A DNA stretch of 64,000 nucleotides from Fusobacterium sp. FSA-380-WT-3A. GTDB taxonomy: Bacteria > Fusobacteriota > Fusobacteriia > Fusobacteriales > Fusobacteriaceae. Both the position numbers and the translations under genes were made by a program. Location of the stretch: contig NZ_JABAFQ010000002.1 of NCBI RefSeq assembly GCF_012843705.1, positions 203,451-267,450 on the forward strand. Reading direction: 5' to 3'. The notes under the pieces were generated by a model, which worked only from the letters and a program-made list of their open reading frames with translations, ran no database searches and was not told the origin of the DNA. This document shows positions 8,011 through 15,871 of this stretch, one piece after another (the first letter of the stretch is position 1; each line of letters begins with the position of its first letter).

Positions 8011-9320
8011 TTATATTTCATTTATCATTGACTTTAATATTTCTTCATCATCTGGAATTTCTCCTTCTTCAACTAATTCTCCTATTAAATTACATAAAAT
8101 TCTTCTAAAATATTTATGTTTTGTAATAGATAATATACTTCTCGAATCTGTTAACATTCCAATAAATCTCCTTAAAAGTTCAAAATTAGCTAAAGTATTT
8201 ATTTGCTCTTCTATCTCTTTTTTTGATCTAAAAAACGCCATTCAGATCCAAATTGCATTTTTCAAGTACCGTTCATCTGATTGAAAATTTCCTATCATAG
8301 ATGCTAAAACTTCATTTTCTTTTAGATTTATACAATAAAGAATTGTTTTTGGTAATTCATTATTTTTACCCAATTCATTTAATAAAGTAGATAATTCTCT
8401 AGCATAATTATAATCTCCTATAGAATCCATTCCAATATCTGTTCCAAGTTTATTACACATTCTAGTGTTATTATTTCTCATTGCCTCAATATGAATTTGT
8501 ATTCCTAAATTATATTTTTTATATCCTCTATCTAACTCAAATAATAATATAATTTTTTATATTTTTATTTTCCAAGAAAGAATTTCCTTTCTCTGTATAA
8601 ATCTCTTCAATTTCATCATTAGATACTAGTAAAAAAACGGTTCTTCCATCTTAAATCCATTATTAAACATCTATTTTATACAAAAAAATATATCCTTTCT
8701 TTTAAAGTTTCTATTAATTTTTTTTAATATCAATTTTTTTATTAGTAATTTTTCTATCCATTCAATATAATCATTTCTTCTATTGTAAATGCTTTATCTG
8801 ATCTAAAAATTAGGAAAATTTTTATTTTATAGTCTTTATCATAAGATAAAATTTTACAATATTCTAAAGTATCTACAAGCTCATCTATTGTACACAATAC
8901 TTTTATATTCATTTTTTTATTAAATTTCTGGTTGAATATTCTTCTTTTTTAACAACATATTTATTTTTTTCAATAACTGAAACATTTTTTTCATTTAAAA
9001 TATCATCTCTCTGCAATTCTAAATGACAACGATAATATAAAGTGTTTCCATAACAATATTCCATTGTTCTAACAAAAGCTAAAAATTTTCATAATCATTT
9101 ATATTATCGGTTATATATTTTTTATTGACTCTCATAACCCTCCATTTTATATGATCATTTAACCAAATCTCTGTAATATTTTTATACTTTTTATTCTCTA
9201 CTATGTCTCCTGTACTCAAACATTTGTAATAATCAAAAATAGGTATATTTTTAGCATATTTTTAATAAAGTTTTTTTACTTAATATCATTTTTTAATAAA
9301 AATTCTTCTGTTATAAACAT
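8011..9320 (-). pseudogene. uxaC: Decayed glucuronate/uronate isomerase gene (uxaC)
   Basis: Across this stretch all three minus-strand frames together spell a UxaC protein in the right order. An N-terminal piece MFITEEFLLKNDIK runs into a stop near 9278. From 9258 a piece reads IPIFDYYKCLSTGDIVENK and NITEIWL. From about 9079 another has GNTLYYRCHLELQRDD. One near 8900 has VDTLEYCKIL and FRSDKAFTIEEM. From 8481 comes GTDIGMDSIGDYNYAREL and KTILYCINLKENEVLASMIGNFQ. The C-terminus from about 8200 has FIGMLTDSRSILS and YFRRILCNLIGEL. UxaC is an amidohydrolase of about 470 residues; here only about 436 codons of space remain, so there are deletions too. The usual metal motif DYHCHL reads DYYKCL, so both histidines are lost. 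Stops and frameshifts are spread over the whole gene. The two longest open stretches are remnants, not separate proteins. Confidence 0.93.
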
Positions 9321-9342
9321 ATTTTTTATTTCATCAAATTAT

Positions 9343-9376
9343 AGAAAAGGGTATTCTTAAAGAATACCCTTTATCT
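9343..9376 (-). terminator. Terminator after uxuA
   Basis: The inverted repeat AAAGGGTATTCT / AGAATACCCTTT with a three-base loop sits just past the uxuA stop. Its T run on the minus strand is short (TTTTCTATAATTT). It would separate the uxu operon from the uxaC pseudogene and manA, or allow partial read-through. Confidence 0.65.
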
Positions 9377-9378
9377 CA

Positions 9379-10449
9379 TTATTTATATTTTTCTAAAGTA
9401 TCCCAAATTCCTAAAAGATACATAACACCTAAAGCTCTATCATATAAACCATATCCTGGTCTACAATTTTTTTCTTCACCCCATAAATGTCTTCCATGAT
9501 CTGGTCTAATATATCCTTTAAAATTAATATCATGATACGCTTTCACTACTTCAACTATGTCTACATTACCATCACATGCTCTATGAGAACTCTCTATAAA
9601 ATCACCATTTTCAAATACTTTTACATTTCTTATATGAGCAAAATGAATTCTATCACCAAATCTTTTTATAAGTTTAGGTATATCATTTTTTAAATTTGGA
9701 CCTAAAGAACCACTACATAATGTTAAACCATTATATGGACTATCTACTAATTTTAAAACTTTTTCTATATGTTCTTCATCTCTTACTATTCTAGGAAGTC
9801 CAAATATTGGCCAAGGTGGATCATCAGGATGAACTGCCATTTTCACTCCCACCTCTTCACATACAGGAATTATTCTTTCTAAAAAATACTTAAAATTCTC
9901 TGTTAATTTCTCTTCTGTAACATCTTTATACTCTTCAAATAGTTCATTTAATCTAGAAAGTCTTTCTGGTTCCCATCCAGGCATTGTTTTATTTCCTGCT
10001 CCCTCTAAAATTCTTCTAGTTACTTCTTGAGGTGTAACATCTGATACTAAATTTTTTTGATAAAAAAGTGCATTTGAACCATCTGGTAATTTTTTATATA
10101 AGTCTGTTCTTGTCCAATCGAATACTGGCATAAAATTATAACATATAACTTTCACTCCAACTTTAGCCAATTTTTTTATAGTATCTATATATATATCTAT
10201 ATATTTGTCTCTTGTTGGCTTACCAATTTTTATATCATCATGAACATTTACACTTTCTACTACATCTGCATTAAAACCTTTTGACTTTATATAATCTGTA
10301 ACCTCTTTTATTCTTTCAAATTCCCATTCTTCTCCAGCCACTTTATCATGTAATGACCAGACAATTGAAGTTACCCCTGGAATTTGCTTAATATGATCTA
10401 ATGTTATTTCATCATTATTTTGACCATACCATCTCCATGACATTTGCAT
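9379..10449 (-). CDS. uxuA: D-mannonate dehydratase UxuA
   Basis: Dehydrates D-mannonate to KDG; a TIM-barrel, metal-dependent cytoplasmic enzyme of 356 residues, normal length. Seen: RWYG at the start, GVTSIVWSLHD near 25-34, and the metal-binding positions His207 (AVHPDDPPWPIFGLPRI), Cys245 (TLCSGSLG), His272 (HFAHIRN) and Asp317-His318 (RPDHGRHLWGE). It is the last gene of the uxuB-TRAP-uxuA operon, 25 bases after dctM. The RBS is G-rich but imperfect (GAGGGG). A second ATG at codon 3 is possible. With UxuB in the same operon, this step joins fructuronate and mannonate metabolism to KDG. Confidence 0.95.
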   Translation of the reverse strand: MQMSWRWYGQNNDEITLDHIKQIPGVTSIVWSLHDKVAGEEWEFERIKEVTDYIKSKGFNADVVESVNVHDDIKIGKPTRDKYIDIYIDTIKKLAKVGVKVICYNFMPVFDWTRTDLYKKLPDGSNALFYQKNLVSDVTPQEVTRRILEGAGNKTMPGWEPERLSRLNELFEEYKDVTEEKLTENFKYFLERIIPVCEEVGVKMAVHPDDPPWPIFGLPRIVRDEEHIEKVLKLVDSPYNGLTLCSGSLGPNLKNDIPKLIKRFGDRIHFAHIRNVKVFENGDFIESSHRACDGNVDIVEVVKAYHDINFKGYIRPDHGRHLWGEEKNCRPGYGLYDRALGVMYLLGIWDTLEKYK

Positions 10450-10474
10450 ATTAAATACCCCTCTTTTTCTATTC

Positions 10475-11761
10475 TTATCCTGCTACTCCATAAACTAAAT
10501 TTGGTAAATATAATACTGCTCCTGGGAAAAATATCATAAATACTACAACTAATAATACAGCTATATAAAATGGCCATCCATATTTAACTGTTTCTTCTAC
10601 TGAACATTCCATTATATCTGAAACTGTATATAATGCTGTTCCTACTGGTGGAGTCATTACTCCAAATGTTACACAAGTCATCATTATCATTCCAAAAACT
10701 ACTGGATCTACTCCTACATTTTGCATAACTGGTAATAATATTGGTGTTAAAATCAATGCAATTACAGTAGTTTCCATAAACATTCCACAAGCCAGTAAAA
10801 ATAAAACAACTAAAACTAATAAAATTGTAGAATTTGAAGAAATTCCAGCTAATGATTCTGCCAATCTTATAGTAATATTATCATAAACTACTCCATATCC
10901 AAAAGTTCCAGAAAATGCTAATATAATTGTTATTACTGTAATATCTTTTACACTATCTTTTACTGTTTGCATAAAAGTTTTCATATTTAATTCTTTATAT
11001 ATAAATATCCCTACAAATAAAGCATAAGCAACAGCAAATGACCCAGATTCTGTTGGACTCATTACTCCAAATCTTATTAAAGCAATTAATAAAATTGGAA
11101 ATATCAAAGCCCATATACTTACAATAAAAGTTTTTAAAATTTCACTAAGGCTAGCTCTTTTTTCTCTCTCAGGTTTATATCCAAATTTACGAGCTGATAT
11201 AGAACAAGCTATCATTAAAAGAATCATCATTAAAATTCCTGGTACCCAACCAGCCATAAATAATCTTCCTATAGATACTTCTCCTACTGTACCATATATT
11301 ATTAATCCCATACTAGGTGGAATTGTAGCAACTATTAAACCTGATAAACCATTTATAGCTGCACTCCAACCTCTAGCATATCCTAATCTTGTCATCTCAG
11401 GTCCTAGTATTCTCGATTCCATAGCTGCATCAGCTACTGCAGAACCAGAAACTCCTCCCATAAGAGTACTCAATACACATGATACTTGACCTAAATTTCC
11501 CCACATATGTCCTGTACAGACATCAGCTAACTTCATAAGTCTATTTGTTATCCCACTACTATTCATTAAATTTCCAGCAAATATAAATAATGGAATAGCT
11601 AACATTGTAAAAGATTGACTTGTTGAAATCGATTTTTGTACTAACACAGACATTGGAAGATCCCTAACTAAGAAAAATGTTAATCCTGATAGTCCTATTG
11701 AAAATGCAACAGGCATTCCTAAAAATAAAAATACTAAAAACACTGGTATTGCAAATTCCAT
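10475..11761 (-). CDS. dctM: TRAP transporter large permease DctM (set 2)
   Basis: Large membrane subunit of a second TRAP transporter, 428 residues with about twelve hydrophobic segments. Family marks seen are FLGMPVAFSIGLSGL at the N-terminus, GGVSGSAVADAAMESRILGPEM in the first half, and MTPPVGTALYTVSDI near the C-terminus. Its start codon overlaps the dctQ stop by one base (TAATG), so the two are translationally coupled. Located between uxuB and uxuA, it probably brings in a hexuronate or aldonate. It is clearly distinct in sequence from the set 1 DctM at 2265-3572, so this is not a recent local duplication. Confidence 0.9.
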   Translation of the reverse strand: MEFAIPVFLVFLFLGMPVAFSIGLSGLTFFLVRDLPMSVLVQKSISTSQSFTMLAIPLFIFAGNLMNSSGITNRLMKLADVCTGHMWGNLGQVSCVLSTLMGGVSGSAVADAAMESRILGPEMTRLGYARGWSAAINGLSGLIVATIPPSMGLIIYGTVGEVSIGRLFMAGWVPGILMMILLMIACSISARKFGYKPEREKRASLSEILKTFIVSIWALIFPILLIALIRFGVMSPTESGSFAVAYALFVGIFIYKELNMKTFMQTVKDSVKDITVITIILAFSGTFGYGVVYDNITIRLAESLAGISSNSTILLVLVVLFLLACGMFMETTVIALILTPILLPVMQNVGVDPVVFGMIMMTCVTFGVMTPPVGTALYTVSDIMECSVEETVKYGWPFYIAVLLVVVFMIFFPGAVLYLPNLVYGVAG

Positions 11762-12246
11762 TAATTATTTTCACCCCACTTATCGCTAGAAATTTTTATA
11801 CTTTCTTTTAATCTAATAGCTGTAGATATTATCATTAATACTGCTCCTACAGGAACAGAAGCCGTAACCCAAGCATAACTTATTCCTAAAGTTGTAATTG
11901 TTCTTTTAGCACCCGTTATTGCCATTACATATCCATATTTTACCAATATTAGTAAAAAACAGATTATTATACATTTAAATATAATATCTAAATATTTTTG
12001 AAATAATTTAGGAAAATATTTAGTTAATACCTCAATTCCTATTAACTTAGTATTTCTTATCGCTAAATCACTTCCTAAAAATATCATCCAAGCAAAAGCA
12101 ACTAAAGCAGCATCTTGAGCCCAGTTTATAGGATATCCTACTGTTCTAAAAATTGCTGAACTAAAAACTAAGAAAAATATTCCTATAAGTAATATACTAG
12201 CTATTAAACTTTCTAATTTACAAAATTTATTGTATAACTTTAACAA
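11761..12246 (-). CDS. dctQ: TRAP transporter small permease DctQ (set 2)
   Basis: Small membrane subunit paired with DctM at 10475-11761. It has 161 residues and four hydrophobic segments. The central INWAQDAALVAFAWMIFLGSDLAIRNTKLIGIEVL carries the DctQ pattern of a conserved acidic and aromatic stretch followed by a polar turn. The start is a TTG (12246) with AGGAGG nine bases upstream; no better ATG exists near the N-terminus. It lies 21 bases after dctP and overlaps dctM by one base. Confidence 0.85.
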   Translation of the reverse strand: MLKLYNKFCKLESLIASILLIGIFFLVFSSAIFRTVGYPINWAQDAALVAFAWMIFLGSDLAIRNTKLIGIEVLTKYFPKLFQKYLDIIFKCIIICFLLILVKYGYVMAITGAKRTITTLGISYAWVTASVPVGAVLMIISTAIRLKESIKISSDKWGENN

Positions 12247-12267
12247 CTTATCTTGCCTCCTAAAATT

Positions 12268-13275
12268 CTAATTTTTTCCTATTTCTTCATATATTTTTTT
12301 ACGTAAATCTGTGTATTTTAATGCATCATAAGCCTTTTCTACAGATTTTTTAAATGCTTCTTTGTCTACTTTTACAATTTTCATTCCATTATCTACTAAA
12401 GTTTTTTCCATCTCAGCTTGCATAGATTCTATTTTTTTACCATTATTATAAGCAGTTTCATTTGCTGTTTCTAATAATATTGTTTTATACTCTTCTGGTA
12501 ATTTACTAAACCATCCTTCTCCTGTTACTAAACAATTTAATAAATTAATATGCTCTGTTTTATTAACAACTTTACAAACTTCATAAATATGTGAACTTAC
12601 TGCTGATGTATACTGAACTTCACAACCATCTATAGATTTTGTTTGAATACCATTATAAACTTCACTCCATGCAATATTATAAGGTGTCACTCCCATGGCT
12701 TTCATACTTTCTACATAAGGAGCTGCTCCTGGAGTTCTAACTACAATCCCTTTTAAATCAGCTGGTACTTTTGCTTCTTTATGTCCCATAAAAGAACGTG
12801 CTCCATCATAATAATTAAATGTTAAGACTCTCAAATTATGTTCTGTTAATTCATTTAACCATCCTTTAAATGTTTCTGTTTCCATTACTTTTAACGCTTC
12901 ATCATAATTATCTACAAAATATGCCATATTAAATATTCCTATTTCTGGAACATAGTCTGACATACGTCCTGCATCAGTCAATACTGCTACATTTATTCCT
13001 TGTACTGCTTGATCTATTATATCTTCTTCTACTCCTAATGAACTAGATGGATAAACTGTTATTTTTAATCCTCCGCTTGTTTTCTCATCAACTTCTTTTG
13101 CTAATTCTTGTAATCCTTGAACTATAACTGAAGATTCTGCTTGAGTAGTAGAAATTTTTAGCTCATAAACTTTCTTTTCTTCAGCTTTTGAACCAGCCTC
13201 CTTATTTCCACCACATGCTACTAATCCTCCTAATAACATACAAAATAATGCCCCTTTAATCATTCTCCCTTTCAT
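12268..13275 (-). CDS. dctP: TRAP solute-binding protein DctP, predicted lipoprotein (set 2)
   Basis: Binding subunit of the second TRAP transporter, 335 residues. A basic N-terminus and hydrophobic core end in the lipobox LVAC (Cys21), followed by a Gly/Asn/Lys/Glu linker, so it should be lipid-anchored. DctP features seen are LKISTTQAESSVIVQGLQEL, the binding-site region DLKGIVVRTPGAAPYVESMKAMG, and GIQTKSIDGCEVQYTSA. AGGAGG precedes the ATG. It lies 17 bases after uxuB, inside the uxu operon. The ligand is most likely glucuronate, fructuronate, mannonate or a related acid, from context. With the local uxaC dead, a substrate entering after the isomerase step is attractive but unproven. Confidence 0.9.
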   Translation of the reverse strand: MKGRMIKGALFCMLLGGLVACGGNKEAGSKAEEKKVYELKISTTQAESSVIVQGLQELAKEVDEKTSGGLKITVYPSSSLGVEEDIIDQAVQGINVAVLTDAGRMSDYVPEIGIFNMAYFVDNYDEALKVMETETFKGWLNELTEHNLRVLTFNYYDGARSFMGHKEAKVPADLKGIVVRTPGAAPYVESMKAMGVTPYNIAWSEVYNGIQTKSIDGCEVQYTSAVSSHIYEVCKVVNKTEHINLLNCLVTGEGWFSKLPEEYKTILLETANETAYNNGKKIESMQAEMEKTLVDNGMKIVKVDKEAFKKSVEKAYDALKYTDLRKKIYEEIGKN

Positions 13276-13292
13276 ATTTCTCCTCCTAATTT

Positions 13293-14888
13293 TTATATAT
13301 ATTTTTTTAGTGTATTAATTACTGCATTTTTTCCATTCAACATTTCTACAAAATATTTTTCAACTTTATCTGCTATTCCTATTTTTTCTAAATCAACTCC
13401 AAAAATAATTTTATTTTTTAAAATTTCTTTTAATTGTCCTTGATATGAAGTTATATTTCCATATTCTATACCCCTCATTTTCTCTTTCAGCATTTCTAAC
13501 ATTGGATCTGAACTAATACTTCTTTCATTTCCTTCATCATCTATTCCCATTAGGTATCTAAACCATCCTGCATATACTAAAGGAATGTATTTTATATTTT
13601 CTATTTTTAATTCATCATTCGCTAAATATGCTTTTAAAGTTTCTCCAAATCTTATACCTACTTTTTGAGAAGTATCTGTTGCTATTCTTTCTGGTTGATC
13701 TGGAATAAATGGATTAGCAAATCTTTCATTTATAACCTCATCTATAAATTTTTTAGGATCTAAAATTTTTGGATCATCTACAACTTTCAATGCTTCATCA
13801 TAACCTATTTTTTTTATCAATTTGTTTAATAAAGGATCTGATACAGCTTCATAAATAGTTTTTTTATTTAATAAACACCCAAATATAGCTAATGTTGTGT
13901 GTAATGGATTTAAGCAAGTAGTTACTTTCATTCTTTCTGTTTTTTCTACTATTTCTCTATTCGTTATATAAACTCCTGCTTCTGCCTCTTCCAATAATGG
14001 TCTTCCATTTGGAAACTTATCCTCTACAACAAAATATTCTGCTGTCTCTGAATTTACAAAAGCTGAAGTATATGTATTCTTATTAGTAACTATTATATCC
14101 ATATTTTCAAACCCTAATTTCTCTAAATACTCTTTTACAACTTGGGCTGGTCTAGGAGTAATTTTATCTATCATTGATATAGGATAACTTACTTTTTTTT
14201 CATCTGTTAAATAGTCCAGAAATTCTTTTTCAAGATATCCATTATTTACCCAAAAAGTAGCTATATTTAAAACAGCTTCTCTAATTTTATCTCCATTTCC
14301 AGAACAATTATCCATACTAACTAGAGCTATTGGTTCTCTATTATTTTTAAATCTTTTATATAACAAATAAGTTATTATACTCATAATATGTTTTGATTTT
14401 TCAGGTAAATTTTGTATATCTTCTTTGACTATATCAAAAAATTCCCCATTTGGATCTTTTAAATTATAACCTTTTTCTGTAATTGTAAAACTTATTATTT
14501 GTAAACTTGGAGAAGTTACGATTTTCACCAAGTCATCTCTATTCTCTTTAACCTTCAAAGATTCAATAACGCTTCCTATAATTTCTGGTAAAAATTTTCC
14601 ATCTTTAGATAGTACAACTGAAACAGATAAATTATCAAAAGGTCTATATACCTTATCAATTATTTCCTCATCAAAACTCTCAGCTACTATTATCCCTGTA
14701 TTTTCTTTTCCATTATTTAATAAATTTTCTTGCATTTTAGCTACATAAGCTCTAAAAATATTTCCCCCTCCAAAATGTAACCACTTTGGTGTTTTTAGAG
14801 TATTTTCTCTTATTTTTTTTATATCATATAAAGGTATTTTTATATTATTAGAAGCCATTGTTTCTAATTCATTTAGAGATAACTTCAT
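13293..14888 (-). CDS. uxuB: Fructuronate reductase / mannonate oxidoreductase UxuB (mannitol dehydrogenase family)
   Basis: A long-chain polyol dehydrogenase of 531 residues. The N-terminal NAD-binding domain starts with WLHFGGGNIFRAYV (about 37-50). The C-terminal domain has DKITPRPAQ and the catalytic Lys-Asn-His set in ERMKVTTCLNPLHT. The Lys-to-Asn spacing is one residue longer than in enterobacterial UxuB (KLRLLNGSH), so it belongs to a different branch of the family. In this operon, with UxuA, the natural reaction is NADH-dependent reduction of D-fructuronate to D-mannonate; tagaturonate or another sugar acid cannot be excluded. First gene of the operon, with a strong promoter and AGGAGG RBS. 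Confidence 0.8.
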   Translation of the reverse strand: MKLSLNELETMASNNIKIPLYDIKKIRENTLKTPKWLHFGGGNIFRAYVAKMQENLLNNGKENTGIIVAESFDEEIIDKVYRPFDNLSVSVVLSKDGKFLPEIIGSVIESLKVKENRDDLVKIVTSPSLQIISFTITEKGYNLKDPNGEFFDIVKEDIQNLPEKSKHIMSIITYLLYKRFKNNREPIALVSMDNCSGNGDKIREAVLNIATFWVNNGYLEKEFLDYLTDEKKVSYPISMIDKITPRPAQVVKEYLEKLGFENMDIIVTNKNTYTSAFVNSETAEYFVVEDKFPNGRPLLEEAEAGVYITNREIVEKTERMKVTTCLNPLHTTLAIFGCLLNKKTIYEAVSDPLLNKLIKKIGYDEALKVVDDPKILDPKKFIDEVINERFANPFIPDQPERIATDTSQKVGIRFGETLKAYLANDELKIENIKYIPLVYAGWFRYLMGIDDEGNERSISSDPMLEMLKEKMRGIEYGNITSYQGQLKEILKNKIIFGVDLEKIGIADKVEKYFVEMLNGKNAVINTLKKYI

Positions 14889-14913
14889 TTTATCCTCCTT
14901 TTTTTATTTTATA

Positions 14914-14925
14914 CTTGTATACTAG
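14914..14925. promoter_or_regulatory. Candidate GntR/UxuR-type operator at the uxuB promoter
   Basis: CTTGTATACTAG is palindromic at 10 of 12 positions around GTATAC. The known UxuR/ExuR operators of enterobacteria also centre on GTATAC. It lies at the predicted transcription start of the uxuB operon. A near copy occurs at 6115-6125, upstream of the GntR gene. Confidence 0.5.
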
Positions 14926-14926
14926 A

Positions 14927-14955
14927 ATTATATAATAACAAAATTATATTGTCAA
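14927..14955 (-). promoter_or_regulatory. Promoter of the uxuB-dctPQM-uxuA operon
   Basis: On the minus strand, TTGACA (14955-14950) and TATAAT (14932-14927) are separated by exactly 17 bp, an ideal sigma-70-type promoter. Transcription would start near 14920, about 30 bases before the uxuB ATG. Confidence 0.8.
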
Positions 14956-15043
14956 TACTTTTTTATTTTTTTCTTAAAAAAAAACAAAACAAAATAAAAC
15001 AATACATTTTATATATAAAATTTATTTAAATACTAAATTTTTA

Positions 15044-15138
15044 TATATGAAACTTTTTTTATTTTTTATTCTTTCTCTAAATCTTTATAAAAAATAAATT
15101 TATTTTTTTTGTTCCATTATTTTTTTCTTATATGAAAC
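15044..15138. repeat. Two copies of TATATGAAAC followed by T runs upstream of kdgA
   Basis: TATATGAAAC occurs at 15044-15053 and again at 15129-15138, each followed by a long T run, 85 bp apart. They lie in the otherwise gene-free, very AT-rich 332-bp region between uxuB and kdgA. TGAAAC resembles one arm of the enterobacterial KdgR box, so an IclR-type regulator could bind here. The rest of the region holds only the two divergent promoters and A/T tracts. Confidence 0.35.
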
Positions 15139-15156
15139 TTTTTTTTTATTTTATTA

Positions 15157-15185
15157 TTGTTTTTTTATAAATTATAAGTTATAAA
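15157..15185 (+). promoter_or_regulatory. Probable kdgA-kdgK promoter
   Basis: TTGTTT (15157-15162) and TATAAA (15180-15185) are separated by 17 bp. They lie about 35 bases before the kdgA start codon. Confidence 0.5.
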
Positions 15186-15220
15186 TTTATTATAAAATAA
15201 AATGTCTAGAGGTGAGGTAA

Positions 15221-15856
15221 TTGTTAAAAAAGCATGAAACTATTGAAAAAATTATAAATACTGGTATAGTAGCCGTTGTAAGAAGTGAAAGTATTGAAGA
15301 AGGAATAAGAATTTCTAAAGCTTGTGTTCAAGGGGGAATTCCTGCTATTGAAGTTACATACACTGTTCCTGGAGCTACAGAAGTTATCAAAGCTCTAAAA
15401 AATGAATTTTCTCCTTCTGAATTAATAGTTGGAGCTGGAACTGTATTAGATGCTACTACAGCAAGAATAGCTATTTTAGCTGGAGCTGAATATATTGTTT
15501 CTCCTGGATTTGATTTAGAAACTGCTAAATTATGTAATTTATATCAAATTCCATATATGCCTGGTTGTATGACTATAACTGAAATGACAAAAGCTATGGA
15601 ATATGGTTGTGATATTATCAAGTTATTCCCTGGAAGTGCTTTTGGTCCTTCATTTGTAAAAGCTGTTAAAGCTCCATTACCTCAAGTTAATATTATGCCT
15701 ACAGGAGGAGTTAGTCTTGATAATATAGAAGAATGGTTCAAAAATGGTGTCGTAGCTGTAGGTGCTGGAGGAAAATTAGCTTCTGGAACTAGTGAATCTA
15801 TAATAGAAACTGCTAAAGCATTTGTTAATAAAATAAAAGAAATTAGAAATAAATAA
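15221..15856 (+). CDS. kdgA: KDPG / 4-hydroxy-2-oxoglutarate aldolase
   Basis: Class I aldolase splitting 2-keto-3-deoxy-6-phosphogluconate into pyruvate and glyceraldehyde-3-phosphate; some members also act on 4-hydroxy-2-oxoglutarate. 211 residues, normal for the trimeric Eda/KdgA family. The Schiff-base lysine is Lys134 (CDIIKLFPGSAFG), the catalytic glutamate Glu44 (AIEVTYTVPGA), and phosphate-binding loops are MPTGGVSLDN and GAGGKL. The start is a TTG at 15221 with AGGTGAGG just upstream; the nearby ATG is out of frame. It is followed after a few bases by kdgK and is divergent from the uxu operon. It completes the KDG branch of the Entner-Doudoroff route. Confidence 0.93.
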   Translation: MLKKHETIEKIINTGIVAVVRSESIEEGIRISKACVQGGIPAIEVTYTVPGATEVIKALKNEFSPSELIVGAGTVLDATTARIAILAGAEYIVSPGFDLETAKLCNLYQIPYMPGCMTITEMTKAMEYGCDIIKLFPGSAFGPSFVKAVKAPLPQVNIMPTGGVSLDNIEEWFKNGVVAVGAGGKLASGTSESIIETAKAFVNKIKEIRNK

Positions 15857-15871
15857 TTAATGGAGGAGATT

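Noticed and set aside
8011..8481. Two short minus-strand frames of 76 and 79 codons as separate small proteins
   Set aside because: They match consecutive C-terminal parts of UxaC and are separated by a stop and frameshift, so they are pseudogene remnants.
8011..9320. uxaC disruption as a single sequencing error
   Set aside because: Lesions are spread over the whole gene in several frames, the length is reduced and the metal-binding histidines are changed, which one error cannot explain.
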